NCBI GenBank assembly: GCA_910575035.1
Contig: CAJTDL010000006.1
Location: 124,001 to 188,000 of the forward strand
Source of the DNA: Lachnospiraceae bacterium
GTDB lineage: Bacteria > Bacillota > Clostridia > Lachnospirales > Lachnospiraceae
Reading direction: 5' to 3'
Length of the DNA stretch: 64,000 nt
Below are positions 23,290-32,188 of this stretch, in pieces (positions within the stretch are counted from its first letter, which is position 1; every line of letters begins with the position of its first letter). Under the pieces are notes generated by a model, which saw only the letters and a list, made by a program, of their open reading frames with translations, did not search any database and was not told the DNA's origin. The position numbers were made by a program, and so were the translations under genes.

Positions 23290-23541
23290 CTACTTCTCCA
23301 TCTCTGAATCCGTTTTATAAAATCCTATAAACAAGAATCCCAGCCCTACAACACCTCCAACACGGAGAGCCGCATGAACCAGGACATGAAATAAAAACAT
23401 CACTGCACTCAATGCAATCTCAATAATACCCAAAGTTTTTCCAAGGGAGATGAATATATCAGGCGCAGCACTCTGTGCATAATCCCAACGTTCCCTCGTT
23501 TTTCGTGAAGCCGATGTGTTATATCCATTATTAGGATCCAT
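23290..23541 (-). CDS. Small membrane protein (83 aa), unknown
   Basis: The product begins with a polar 25-residue segment (MDPNNGYNTSASRKTRERW) and then has two hydrophobic helices, LGIIEIALSAVMFLFHVLVH and VGGVVGLGFLFIGFY. GGGAG precedes the ATG by about 11 bases. No family recognised. Probably co-transcribed with the 77-residue gene that follows. The 239 bases between this gene and the LytTR regulator contain no reading frame I would support and no clear promoter. Confidence 0.5.
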   Translation of the reverse strand: MDPNNGYNTSASRKTRERWDYAQSAAPDIFISLGKTLGIIEIALSAVMFLFHVLVHAALRVGGVVGLGFLFIGFYKTDSEMEK

Positions 23542-23780
23542 GCCAGCCCCACTCCCTGCCTATTACTTCCTTAAGTTACTGATATCGGAAATAATCAGCT
23601 ATGAAAAACGCAAAATACTCAGCCATATTACCTGCCCCCATATGTAAAAACTCCATATATCAGTTCCGTTCCCTCACAGATATGCCCGCAGCCTGTACGT
23701 TTTTGAGTGAATTGTGCAGTAAATACCCTCGCTGCGCTGGTGCAGGCTCTACGCAATTCTGGTTGAACCAATTACAAATC

Positions 23781-24485
23781 TCAGATGATCTTCATATACT
23801 GCAGGACAACACCGGAAAACTCCTTGCTCCGCAGCCGTGATACGGGAACCTCTTTGCCGCTATCCATATATGCTATCCCGTTTTTATAGCCCTTTAAATG
23901 CTTTAGGTTGATGAGATAGCTCCTGTGGCACCGGAAAAAATGGCTGTCCAGCTTCGTTTCCAGATTTTCAATCCGATCATAATAATCAACGACCTCTCCA
24001 GAAGCCAGGTTCAGATATATTTTCCGGTCTATGATCTCACAGAATACAATCTCATCCTTTGCAATGATGCGCCCTTCATATCCTTTTTGCACCAGAAAGC
24101 TGTCTTCGCCAGCATTTTGCATGGAAGCGTAAAGGCGCTCCATGGTCTTTTCAAATCGCTTTTCATCCACCGGCTTGACCAGATAATCGTAAGCCTGTAC
24201 CTCAAAAGACTGGAACACCATCTCTTTCAGTGCCGTGATAAAGATCAGGAATCCCCGGAACTTATCCCCCCTCAGTTTCCTAGCCGTTTCCATGCCGTCC
24301 ATGCCCTTCAACTGAATATCCAGAAACAAGATGTCGATCTGCCCATCGTAACTTAACAGCTCTTCACCGCTTAAAAATGTCCGAAGATGGATCTCCCTGT
24401 TCTTTTTACGGAAAAAATCTGAGACAAAAGCCCTTATATGATCGGACATGTGTTTTTCATCATCACAGATAGCAATACGGATCAA
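23781..24485 (-). CDS. LytTR-type response regulator (AgrA/LytR family)
   Basis: The 234-residue protein has a receiver domain (CDDE at 7-10, phospho-acceptor Asp56 in ILFLDIQLKGMDG, lysine in YLVKPVDE) and a LytTR DNA-binding domain (IIAKDEIVFCEIIDRK, FFRCHRSYLINLKHLK, GKEVPVSRLRSKEF). Such regulators usually work with a HPK10-type membrane kinase sensing a peptide. No kinase is adjacent here, so it is an orphan or its partner was lost; the neighbourhood shows gene decay. It has its own promoter and a hairpin in the leader. Confidence 0.92.
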   Translation of the reverse strand: MIRIAICDDEKHMSDHIRAFVSDFFRKKNREIHLRTFLSGEELLSYDGQIDILFLDIQLKGMDGMETARKLRGDKFRGFLIFITALKEMVFQSFEVQAYDYLVKPVDEKRFEKTMERLYASMQNAGEDSFLVQKGYEGRIIAKDEIVFCEIIDRKIYLNLASGEVVDYYDRIENLETKLDSHFFRCHRSYLINLKHLKGYKNGIAYMDSGKEVPVSRLRSKEFSGVVLQYMKII

Positions 24486-24513
24486 TGCGCCACCCCCTCA
24501 TCATTACATAGCC

Positions 24514-24540
24514 AGCGGCAAAATATAAACTTTTGCCGCT
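24514..24540 (-). promoter_or_regulatory. Leader hairpin of the LytTR regulator
   Basis: AGCGGCAAAA / TTTTGCCGCT, a perfect 10-bp stem with a 7-base loop, lies between the promoter and the start codon. It has no U-tract, so it could be an operator or an mRNA stabiliser. Confidence 0.45.
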
Positions 24541-24558
24541 GCCATAGACAGGCATTTT

Positions 24559-24587
24559 ATTATAACTTGCCCAAATTACCAAAACAA
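24559..24587 (-). promoter_or_regulatory. Promoter of the LytTR regulator
   Basis: Minus-strand TTGTTT and TATAAT with a 17-base spacer, about 75 bases before the regulator start. Confidence 0.65.
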
Positions 24588-24733
24588 TTTCATTGCTGTG
24601 AAATGCTGTCCTGCTGCCGTAAAATGCGGTATAAAATTCCATTTAATCACTCAGGGTATTTTTACCCAGGGCAGATTTTATTACTCTGGCGGTTAAATGC
24701 CGATGTAGATTGCGCAGAAGAGCCTGCCCCGCT

Positions 24734-25013
24734 TTATCGGACATAAATTTCCATCTGCAAGGCGGAAGAATGAGGCATAGTGATTGCTACGCCGATTGAC
24801 GACAGCGCAGCAGACAGGGCAAGCGCCATCAGTTCTGCCGCAGGCGTTGCCAGCCAGACGCCGTTCACGCCCAGAACCAGAGGAAGCGCAAGCATCTGGA
24901 CGGGCGAAAACAGAAACCAGCAGCCTAGCCAGACACAGGGAAGCTGCAACCATAATCCCGGAGATTGCCCCCATCACTTTCATGCTGATCCCAACCAGCT
25001 TCCCGCCTTGCAT
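24734..25013 (-). pseudogene. Remnant of a MATE-family efflux pump
   Basis: One frame reads GGKLVGISMKVMGAISGIM, VAASLCLARLLVSVFARP, as in an internal MATE helix; another frame then reads FLFSPVQMLALPLVLGVNGV and VNGVWLATPAAELMALALSA, the conserved late MATE segment (GxNGVWLAxPxAE). Intact pumps have about 450 residues; fewer than 100 remain, in two frames, so most of the gene is deleted. It lies directly behind a MerR-type promoter and divergent to a MerR drug-sensor gene, the usual MATE/MerR arrangement. Confidence 0.65.
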
Positions 25014-25031
25014 TTCATTGTTCCATATAGT

Positions 25032-25062
25032 ATAATAAACCGTACAGTAACAGTATAGTCAA
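25032..25062 (-). promoter_or_regulatory. MerR-type promoter with 19-base spacer
   Basis: Minus-strand TTGACT and TATTAT are separated by 19 bases, the long spacing that MerR activators correct by DNA distortion. The spacer holds an imperfect dyad (ACTATACTGT / ACTGTACGGT). It points at the MATE remnant and lies 40 bases from the divergent MerR gene. Confidence 0.7.
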
Positions 25063-25102
25063 TAGGAAACGATACATTCTTTTGAATGCAGGGAGAAAAA
25101 AT

Positions 25103-25927
25103 ATGGATGCAAAAAACAATTCACTTACCATCGGGCAATTCGCAGCGCTCCACGGCATCAACAAAAAAACGCTGATGTGGTATGATGAGATCGGCCTGTT
25201 CAAGCCTGCCGCAATCAATCCAGAAAACGGATACCGCTGCTATAATTATCACCAGAGCCCCCTGCTGGAAACAATCCTCCTGCTCCGGGAACTGGGCGTA
25301 TCCATCCCAGAGATCCAGGACTTCATGAAAAACCGTTCTGCCCAAAACATGAAATGCCTTCTGGATGAAAAAATCGCAGAGCTGGACTTACAGCTTCTTC
25401 ACCTGCAGGCAGTCAGAAAAACCTTATCCAGCCATCGGCAGGATATGGATACCCTTCTGACGATGGACTTATCAGAAATCTGTATCGTGGAAAAAGAAGA
25501 GCGGCGCCTGGTAACAGTAGATATAGACGAAAATGTTACATTTGAAAGGGAAGTGGAACTAATCACCGCCGAAACAGCCCGATACCAGCTTGGCCGCCTC
25601 CATGACGCCTCCTACGGTTCCATGCTCCCCGTCGCCAGCCTGCTTAAGGGAAATTTCGACGGCTACACCAAGCTTTTCATTGAAATTCCCCACCTTAGCC
25701 AGGAAAGCGGCCTGCATATACAGCCAAAAGGAAAATACCTGCGGGCTTTCCACAAAGGAGGCTGGGACCATCTCCCCCTGCGGTATCAGGAAATCCTTGC
25801 ATTTGCCCATAATAAGGGTCTGGTGCTGTCCGGCTATTCTTATGAAAAAGGGATCAATGAAACCGTCATAGACCGGGTAGAAGACTATATCATACAGATC
25901 GAGATCCCCATTCCCAGCATTGTTTAA
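25103..25927 (+). CDS. MerR-family multidrug-sensing regulator (BmrR/BltR-like)
   Basis: The 274-residue protein (ATG at 25103 with GGGAG seven bases upstream; an ATG at 25082 adds seven residues) has an N-terminal MerR helix-turn-helix (LTIGQFAALHGINKKTLMWY, GYRCYNY), a coiled-coil dimerisation helix at about 75-115, and a GyrI-like effector-binding domain at 140-274 that in BmrR binds cationic drugs. It would activate the divergent efflux gene, of which only a remnant is left, so the regulator has probably lost its local target. Confidence 0.88.
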   Translation: MDAKNNSLTIGQFAALHGINKKTLMWYDEIGLFKPAAINPENGYRCYNYHQSPLLETILLLRELGVSIPEIQDFMKNRSAQNMKCLLDEKIAELDLQLLHLQAVRKTLSSHRQDMDTLLTMDLSEICIVEKEERRLVTVDIDENVTFEREVELITAETARYQLGRLHDASYGSMLPVASLLKGNFDGYTKLFIEIPHLSQESGLHIQPKGKYLRAFHKGGWDHLPLRYQEILAFAHNKGLVLSGYSYEKGINETVIDRVEDYIIQIEIPIPSIV

Positions 25928-25945
25928 ATTTGTAAGAACACGCAT

Positions 25946-25998
25946 AAGGAACTGTTAAGAATTAACTTTGTAAAGGAACTGTTAAGAATTAACTCTGC
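25946..25998 (+). repeat. 27-bp tandem repeat
   Basis: AAGGAACTGTTAAGAATTAA is repeated 27 bases apart, two copies, just after the MerR stop codon. The gene-free stretch 25928-26159 otherwise holds a minus-strand frame of 75 codons with hydrophobic segments (LIAAVITFSLALALGMFLS) but no start signal; it may be another gene remnant. Confidence 0.7.
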
Positions 25999-26159
25999 CT
26001 GATCGTCATGGTCATACCAATACAGCAAATATTCAGAAAGGAACATCCCCAAAGCCAACGCAAGGGAAAAGGTAATAACTGCAGCGATCAGGGTGTACTC
26101 AAGGCTTCCAAAAAGTTTTCCCTGACAAAGAATTACCAGTGCGGCAAACATAACCCCGT

Positions 26160-26312
26160 TTCATGGCAATGCCATCAACCAAACGCCAGATCAATTTCCC
26201 ACCTTACGGCCTTGGAAAACGTAGCCAGGGGGCGGCCACCTTGCCGCTCCCTGACAGCCACTTTGCCCCCACTCCCTATCTATCAATCCCTTAAATTAAT
26301 GACATCGGCCGC
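26160..26312 (+). repeat. Dispersed repeat family 1, copy C (short)
   Basis: Shares CCACCTTACGGCCTTGGAAA and the ending CTATCAATCCCTTAAATTAA with copy A (16660-17075), but lacks the large hairpin; only CAGGGGGCGG / CCGCTCCCTG with an 8-base gap remains at that point. Confidence 0.75.
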
Positions 26313-26333
26313 ACCCCATAACCCATATGCTGT

Positions 26334-28859
26334 TTAAGGAATATAGGTTCTTACGCGCAAGGATCCTTTCCAGGGAATAATACTGATCTGCCCTTTTTCC
26401 ATGGTACAGAGGATTTTGCTGCCCGCCTGGGCAATCCTCCCCATGGCTTCTGCGCCTGGATGCCCATAGGAATTGCCCTCGCCGCAGGAGATGGCCGTAA
26501 GCCCAGGGGAAAGGCAGTCCAAAAATTCTTGGCTGTTGGAGCCATTGGAGCCATGATGGGCGGCCTTATAGAAATCTATGTTTGAGATATTGTATCTGCC
26601 CAAACAGCCCTTTTGCAAAATCTCCTGTTCCTGCCCTTCCCCAATATCCCCTGTAAAAATTCCAGTAAAAGACTGGTATTCCAAAGAAACCACAAGAGAC
26701 GCCCCATTGCGGTCAGCGCTTCCTTTGCATTCTTCCCCTGAAAAAGCGCCATCATCTGGATGCAGCGCTGTAAATACAACGCTTCCTGCACCAAACTTCT
26801 CCCCTGCAGCCACATAGAGTATGTTACAGCCTGCCTCTTTTGCAAGAACTGTCAGCTTCCTGGCCGCCTCATCCTGCACCATCCCCTTTGCCAAGACCAG
26901 GTATTCTATGGGATACCCGCTTTCCAGGATTTCCTCAAGCCCATTGATATGATCCTGATCCGCATGGGACACAATCCACCCTCTGATGGAGGAAATTCCC
27001 TTAGACTTCAGAAATGGCAAAATACGGTATTTCCCCACCTGCTTCACATCACTGCTGCCCCCATCTATAAAAAAATGCCCTCCCCCCTCTGTCTGCACAA
27101 AAATCCCATCCCCCTGCCCCACATCCAGCATATGGATCTCGAATTGCTTCTTTCCGCGGGCAAACAGGAGAATACACAGCGCTGCTGCGATAGCAAGAAC
27201 CCATTTCCTCTCTTTCCGGGCATAAACCATGCACAAAACGGCACCCAGAATAAAATAATACAAGGCTATCAGGAATAGTTCCGGCTTTCCCGTAATCAGG
27301 GCTGCCCCAGGCAAAGCCAGGGATTCCTGGCAAAGCCACTCAAATAAAGAAAAAAGCCAGCTGGCAGGCATAAAGACCACTTTTGCCGCCACAACAGAAA
27401 AACATCCCACAAATGCCCCGCATATCCCCAAAAACAAAAGTATCCCCATAAAAGGAAGGATACAGGCATTCACTGCCACGCTATAACAGGAACATTCATA
27501 ATAAAAATATAAGGACAGCGGAAGCGTGGCCAATTGAATGCAGACGCTGGCCATAAGCGTTTCCCTAAAGCTTTCCCACACCCTTCCCATGCATTTTCCA
27601 AGGGCTCTCTTTCCTTCCACATAAAGGCTCTTTTCTCCTTGGGTTCTCTTTCCTTCCACATAAAGGCGCTTTTCCCTTTGGGTTCTCTTTTCTTCCCAAT
27701 AAAGGCGCTTTTCTCCTTGGGTTCTCTTTTCTTTTCCATGAAAGCAGCCTGCCCCCCGGGCCCTCCCGCCTTCTACTTGGCAGGCAGCAGGCGCCCGAAG
27801 CACATTTGCAACCACGACTGCCCCCAACACTGCCCCATAGGAAAAAAGAAACCCGGCATAATCCAGCACGAAGGGATTTTCCCACACCTGCATGCCTGCG
27901 CTAAAGGCAAGCGCCGTCAGGGAATCGTAGCTATATCCCAATGCCTGCGCAGCCATAGACAGCAAAAACATACAGACTGCCCGTGTGGTGGATACTTCCA
28001 TCCCGGACAATGCCCCAAAGCTGTACACCCCTCCCATCGCCAGCAAAGACGCCAGTCCCAGCGGACAGCGCAGCTTTCGCAGCAGTTTAAACACCCCCAT
28101 GCCAACCAGCGATACATGGAGGCCGGAAATCGCCAAAACATGGGAAATCCCTGCGCTTTGGTAAAGGGACTTCAGGTCACTGCCCAACAGGGATCTATCC
28201 CCCAAAGCCATATTTGCCATTACGCCTGCATGTTCCTCTGGCATAGTGCTTTCTATGGATTTCCGAAGCTTTTTCTGCACTTTCGCCAAAAAGGCCCTAT
28301 ATTTGTCCACATACCCGGAAACCAACTTTTCCTGCTGCGCATAAACACGGAACCCTATATCCTTACTCCGGTAATATTGCTTTTCATTGAAATTCCCTTC
28401 ATTACGGGAAATTTGAAATGGCGCATAAGCCCCTGCTGCCCTTAACACATTTCCTGGCTTATACGGATTGGAACTATAAATCAGAATCCCAGATGTGGGA
28501 TAAGCTTTGCCGCCCTGAAGTATCTGGGCGTCTTTCAGATAGTATATGAATTGTCCTTCTCTCTCTTCTATTTTGCCAACCTGTCCCTGGACAGTGACAA
28601 AATCCCCTTTCGCAAAAGCCTTATCCGGCGCTTCAAACACCTTCTGCGCCTCCCCTGCGCGGCTTGCCCCTGCATAAAACAAAAGCAGGCAGGCCGTTCC
28701 CCGCAGCAGAACCACAAGCCCTGCCCTTTCCTGGCACCGCCTCCTAACCACGGCGGTCATATAGGCCAAAAATGCCATCATGCCCACCGCAGCCCAAAGC
28801 CCCGGCACCCTGCCATGCAGCGTCCCCAGCAAAAGGGACAGCGCAAGGCAGCAAACCAT
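26334..28859 (-). CDS. comEC: DNA internalisation channel protein ComEC/Rec2
   Basis: ComEC forms the membrane channel for single-stranded DNA in natural transformation. The product has N-terminal membrane helices and an OB-like segment, a central competence domain (MALGDRSLLGSDLKSLYQSA, GISHVLAISGLHVSLVGMG), further helices, and a C-terminal metallo-beta-lactamase domain (MLDVGQGDGIFVQTE, SHADQDHINGL). I chose the ATG at 28859, seven bases after the upstream stop (841 residues); a GTG at 28871 is an alternative. An unusual charged insertion made of 13-residue repeats interrupts a cytoplasmic loop at about residues 375-420. Last gene of the comEA-RR-HK-GerMN-comEC run. Confidence 0.9.
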   Translation of the reverse strand: MVCCLALSLLLGTLHGRVPGLWAAVGMMAFLAYMTAVVRRRCQERAGLVVLLRGTACLLLFYAGASRAGEAQKVFEAPDKAFAKGDFVTVQGQVGKIEEREGQFIYYLKDAQILQGGKAYPTSGILIYSSNPYKPGNVLRAAGAYAPFQISRNEGNFNEKQYYRSKDIGFRVYAQQEKLVSGYVDKYRAFLAKVQKKLRKSIESTMPEEHAGVMANMALGDRSLLGSDLKSLYQSAGISHVLAISGLHVSLVGMGVFKLLRKLRCPLGLASLLAMGGVYSFGALSGMEVSTTRAVCMFLLSMAAQALGYSYDSLTALAFSAGMQVWENPFVLDYAGFLFSYGAVLGAVVVANVLRAPAACQVEGGRARGAGCFHGKEKRTQGEKRLYWEEKRTQREKRLYVEGKRTQGEKSLYVEGKRALGKCMGRVWESFRETLMASVCIQLATLPLSLYFYYECSCYSVAVNACILPFMGILLFLGICGAFVGCFSVVAAKVVFMPASWLFSLFEWLCQESLALPGAALITGKPELFLIALYYFILGAVLCMVYARKERKWVLAIAAALCILLFARGKKQFEIHMLDVGQGDGIFVQTEGGGHFFIDGGSSDVKQVGKYRILPFLKSKGISSIRGWIVSHADQDHINGLEEILESGYPIEYLVLAKGMVQDEAARKLTVLAKEAGCNILYVAAGEKFGAGSVVFTALHPDDGAFSGEECKGSADRNGASLVVSLEYQSFTGIFTGDIGEGQEQEILQKGCLGRYNISNIDFYKAAHHGSNGSNSQEFLDCLSPGLTAISCGEGNSYGHPGAEAMGRIAQAGSKILCTMEKGQISIIPWKGSLRVRTYIP
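27606..27735 (-). repeat. 39-bp in-frame tandem repeat within comEC
   Basis: Three full copies and a partial copy of a 39-bp unit encode (E/G)KRTQ(G/R)EK(R/S)LY(W/V)E. The unit keeps the reading frame and is highly basic and acidic, unlike the flanking membrane segments. Expansion by slippage is the simplest origin. Confidence 0.85.
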
Positions 28860-28863
28860 ACGC

Positions 28864-29880
28864 TCAGCCACCCGCCCCCTCCTTTTCTGTCTCGTCCACA
28901 ATCTCCTCAGAGCCCTCTTTGATTTGCTCCTCCTGTGTCTTTGCGCTGTCATCCAGATAATCCAAATTCCTTTCATATACGTCTGACAGCTTAAATTTCT
29001 CCCGATAGGCCATACTGTTATCCCCATTTACAGAAATCTGCACCTTATTCACATTCGGCAGCTCCGCCAAAGAGTTGACGATCGAATAGATTACAATCGG
29101 CTCTGAAACATCAAAATTCTGGCTTAAAAACCCTTCATTCAAATTTACAAAACAGACCCCTTCTGAAACAGAGACCCCTAACAGCTTTGTGCCATCTGGC
29201 ACAGCCGGCCGCATCCCTTCCCCGCTGGGACCCTTTAACAGCTGCTCCATCACCAGTTTTTCCAGGGAAATATTGCTGCTGTAATGCACCTCCTGCACTT
29301 CCTGCATCAGCTTCGTCCCCTTTTTATTGGCAAAATACAAGGTAATGTTGGAAGTCTGGATAGTATTGATCTGCTCCCCTGGATTCTCAATAAAGCTTTC
29401 CGCCGTCATCAGCCCGATCAGCGTCCCATTGGCATCTACCAACGGCGTATCCCCCACATAAAAGGAAATACACTCCACCTCTTCCACCTGTGTCAGCGTC
29501 CGCACAAAAGCTGCCCTGCACAGCACCTCGCTTACATTGTCCATTTCTCCGTAAGCCCCGTTAAAATACAAATACAGCTGTGCGTTTTCCAGCTTCCAGG
29601 ACAGCAATTCCACTTCCCTGGGCACTGCCTTGCGGATATCTGGGCTGTCCGTATCCTGGAACAGCTTCTCTATAAATTCCTGCACCATCCCCAAAGCATC
29701 CCCTGCCTGCGGCTCATACCCCACGGCCACCGTCTTTGTCTTTTCCTTATTTACATAATACAGCTTATATTCCGGGTCGCCCTCCTCCTCCCTCCCACAT
29801 CCTGCCAAAGCCAAACACCCCAGAATAATCACCCAGCCAAGAAGGGCCTGAAGCCAAACAACTTTTTTCCCTCTTTCCAT
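28864..29880 (-). CDS. Lipoprotein with GerMN domains
   Basis: The 338-residue product has a lipoprotein signal (ILGCLALAGC) and two GerMN-type modules (about 60-160 and 195-310, with SFYVGDTPLVDANG, ITLYFANKKGTKL, QLLKGPSGEGMRP and VNLNEGFLSQNF). GerMN domains occur in the germination/sporulation protein GerM and in actinobacterial LpqB. It follows the two-component genes by 121 bases and precedes comEC by four bases. The RR-HK-GerMN lipoprotein order matches mtrA-mtrB-lpqB, so the lipoprotein may modulate the kinase. Role inferred from context. Confidence 0.85.
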   Translation of the reverse strand: MERGKKVVWLQALLGWVIILGCLALAGCGREEEGDPEYKLYYVNKEKTKTVAVGYEPQAGDALGMVQEFIEKLFQDTDSPDIRKAVPREVELLSWKLENAQLYLYFNGAYGEMDNVSEVLCRAAFVRTLTQVEEVECISFYVGDTPLVDANGTLIGLMTAESFIENPGEQINTIQTSNITLYFANKKGTKLMQEVQEVHYSSNISLEKLVMEQLLKGPSGEGMRPAVPDGTKLLGVSVSEGVCFVNLNEGFLSQNFDVSEPIVIYSIVNSLAELPNVNKVQISVNGDNSMAYREKFKLSDVYERNLDYLDDSAKTQEEQIKEGSEEIVDETEKEGAGG

Positions 29881-30001
29881 CCTACCCTCCTAACCTCTAA
29901 ATAATCTTCCGGTTCCCCCAAACGCCCCTTGCGCCTGAACGCCCGCCATGCCCCAAAACAATATCTGGGACAGTTTTAGGCGCCTACACTTTCTCATGCC
30001 T

Positions 30002-31420
30002 TTACCCTACATAAGCCAAAGGCACCCTCACTGTAAATATCGTCCCTTCCCCTTCCTTACTATGCGCCTTGATCGCCCCTCTGTGCATCAATATGGCATT
30101 CCTGGTAATTGCAAGCCCCAATCCAGTCCCTTTGATTTCCCGGGAATGGGACTTATCCACCCGGAAAAACCTCTCATAGATATGCTCCAGGGATTCCTCC
30201 GGTATCCCGATCCCAGAATCCTCTACCCGCACAAAGAAGTACTTATGGTCCGCATTCAGCGTCACATGAACCCATCCATCCTTCTTATTATACTTGATGG
30301 CGTTCTCCACCAGGTTATTCAAAGCCAAAGACAGCTTCACCTCATCCACTTCCGCGCTCACCGGCCGGAAGCTTTCTAATACCAGCTCAATGCTCTGCTT
30401 CTCTGCAATGGGCCGCAGCCGCTTCATAATCGCTTCTAACAGCTCATTGATATTCACCACTGAAATATTCAGCGTACCCGCCGACTTATCCATCTTCACC
30501 AGTGAAAGCAGGTCATTGATAATATTATTTTCCCTTTCAATTTCTTCTGTAATATCTCCCATAAATTCCTTATACAGCTCTGCTGGCACATCCTCCTGGC
30601 TCAGCAAAGAATCTGCCAAAACCTTCATAGAGGTCAGCGGCGTCTTCAATTCATGGGACACATTCGCCACAAATTCCTGCCTGGAATCATCAATAGCCCG
30701 CATCCTCCCCAGCATTTTATTGAACGCTGTGGATATGGCCTCCGTTTCGGTATAATCTGGGATCATCAGCTTCTCATCTGCATCCTCCGCCTGGATCTCA
30801 TCCAAAGACTTGGTCATCTTCCCAAAGGGCCGCACCAGCAGCCTGGAACAGAAAAACGCAACGGCCAAAAGGGCAATACCGCTGGCAGCCTCAATCATAT
30901 GGGCATTGTCCCTTAAAAATTCATAATTCATCATAATGCTGTCCGTAGACACACTTACCAGCAGCACGCCCTGGCTCTCCTCTGTATCTGCATTCTTCAG
31001 CGGGATCGCCAGCTCAATGTAGCGGTTCTTAGAATCGTATTTTGTGATCTCTTCCCCTTGGAAGCTCCGGACCACTTCCTCCGAGATAATTGTCTTGCCC
31101 GTATCCAACCCATAGGTATCCTTTACAATCTGAAATCCTGCGTTGACCAGCAGCACCCTCCCATCGTAAATATTAGACAGCTGCTCAAACTGCGCATTGA
31201 TTACCTCCGAGGATGTATCCGCTATATAGTTGTATGTAACTACCTGGCTGCCAAGCACCTTCGCCTGGCTCAAAACATCAATGCTGCGGTTGGAAACTGC
31301 CCGGCTCTCATAACTGGCAAGGACGCCCATACGCAATATGATATTGGGAACGATCCCCACAAGCGCGATCAAAACAAACAGCCGGAAGCGCAGGCTGTGC
31401 ACAAATTTCGGTTTCTTCAT
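30002..31420 (-). CDS. Membrane sensor histidine kinase (WalK/MtrB-like)
   Basis: A 472-residue kinase with a membrane helix at about 10-32, an extracytoplasmic sensor of about 140 residues (dCache/sCache-like, with TYGLDTGKTIISEEVV), a second helix at 176-196, a HAMP segment, DHp with His256 in ANVSHELKTPLTSMKVLADS, N box LNNLVENAIKYN and G boxes GIGIPEES and GTGLGLAITRN. The regulator gene ends 38 bases upstream. Sensor type and partner resemble the WalRK/PhoPR group. Signal unknown, perhaps cell-envelope state through the downstream lipoprotein. Confidence 0.92.
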   Translation of the reverse strand: MKKPKFVHSLRFRLFVLIALVGIVPNIILRMGVLASYESRAVSNRSIDVLSQAKVLGSQVVTYNYIADTSSEVINAQFEQLSNIYDGRVLLVNAGFQIVKDTYGLDTGKTIISEEVVRSFQGEEITKYDSKNRYIELAIPLKNADTEESQGVLLVSVSTDSIMMNYEFLRDNAHMIEAASGIALLAVAFFCSRLLVRPFGKMTKSLDEIQAEDADEKLMIPDYTETEAISTAFNKMLGRMRAIDDSRQEFVANVSHELKTPLTSMKVLADSLLSQEDVPAELYKEFMGDITEEIERENNIINDLLSLVKMDKSAGTLNISVVNINELLEAIMKRLRPIAEKQSIELVLESFRPVSAEVDEVKLSLALNNLVENAIKYNKKDGWVHVTLNADHKYFFVRVEDSGIGIPEESLEHIYERFFRVDKSHSREIKGTGLGLAITRNAILMHRGAIKAHSKEGEGTIFTVRVPLAYVG

Positions 31421-31458
31421 TTTGTCCCTGCCCCTGTTTCACATAAATTTTTGGCTCT

Positions 31459-32148
31459 TTAACCCTGGTAATAATAGCCCACGCCCCATTTGGTGTGCAC
31501 ATATTTTGGCTCGCTGGGGTTGCTCTCGATCTTCTCACGGAGCCGCCTTACATGCACATCCACTGTACGCACGTCCCCAGGGTACTCATAGCCCCATACC
31601 AGGTTCAGCAGGTTCTCACGGCTATACACTTTATTGGGGTTCAGCACCAAAAGTTCCAGCAGGTCAAACTCTTTAGCAGTTACATTGATTTCCTTGCCCA
31701 GGATAAACAGCCGCCTGCTCTCGCAATCCAGCCGCAGATCCCCATGCTCCACGATCTTGGGGTTCTCCTCCTTAGGCGGGTTCGGCGCCGTCCTGCGCAT
31801 GATTGCCTTGATCCGGGCTTTTACCTCCAGGATATTAAAAGGCTTTGTGATATAATCATCCGCCCCATATTCCAGGCCAAGGATCTTATCCATGTCATCC
31901 CCCTTCGCAGTAAGCATCACTACCGGAACCGTGGAAAACTCCCGGATCTGCTGGCACACCTCAAACCCATTGACCTTGGGCAGCATAACATCCAGCAAGA
32001 CCAGGTCGTACTTGCCCTCTCCCACAAGCCGCAGGGCTTCCTCGCCGTCGTAGGCGCAGTCCACCTCCATGCCATCCTGCTCCAAGCTGAAACGGATCCC
32101 CTTCACAATCAATTTTTCGTCATCCACTACAAGAACTTTTTTTGCCAT
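31459..32148 (-). CDS. OmpR-family response regulator (WalR/MtrA-like)
   Basis: A 229-residue regulator with Asp9-Asp10, phospho-acceptor Asp53 in VLLDVMLPKVNGFEV, lysine in DYITKPFNILEVKARI, and a winged-helix output domain (VTAKEFDLLELLVLNPNKVY, RTVDVHVRRLREKIE, KWGVGYYYQG). It is one of the more conserved regulators in this window. It sits 40 bases downstream of the ComEA-like gene and 38 bases upstream of its kinase. Confidence 0.94.
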   Translation of the reverse strand: MAKKVLVVDDEKLIVKGIRFSLEQDGMEVDCAYDGEEALRLVGEGKYDLVLLDVMLPKVNGFEVCQQIREFSTVPVVMLTAKGDDMDKILGLEYGADDYITKPFNILEVKARIKAIMRRTAPNPPKEENPKIVEHGDLRLDCESRRLFILGKEINVTAKEFDLLELLVLNPNKVYSRENLLNLVWGYEYPGDVRTVDVHVRRLREKIESNPSEPKYVHTKWGVGYYYQG

Positions 32149-32188
32149 TTTCTCCTCCTGCTATTTTGGGTACTGCTGATACCACTAC

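Noticed and set aside
25924-26151. 75-codon minus-strand frame with hydrophobic segments after merR
   Set aside because: No ribosome site and partly made of the 27-bp tandem repeat; at best a gene remnant, so not listed as a CDS.
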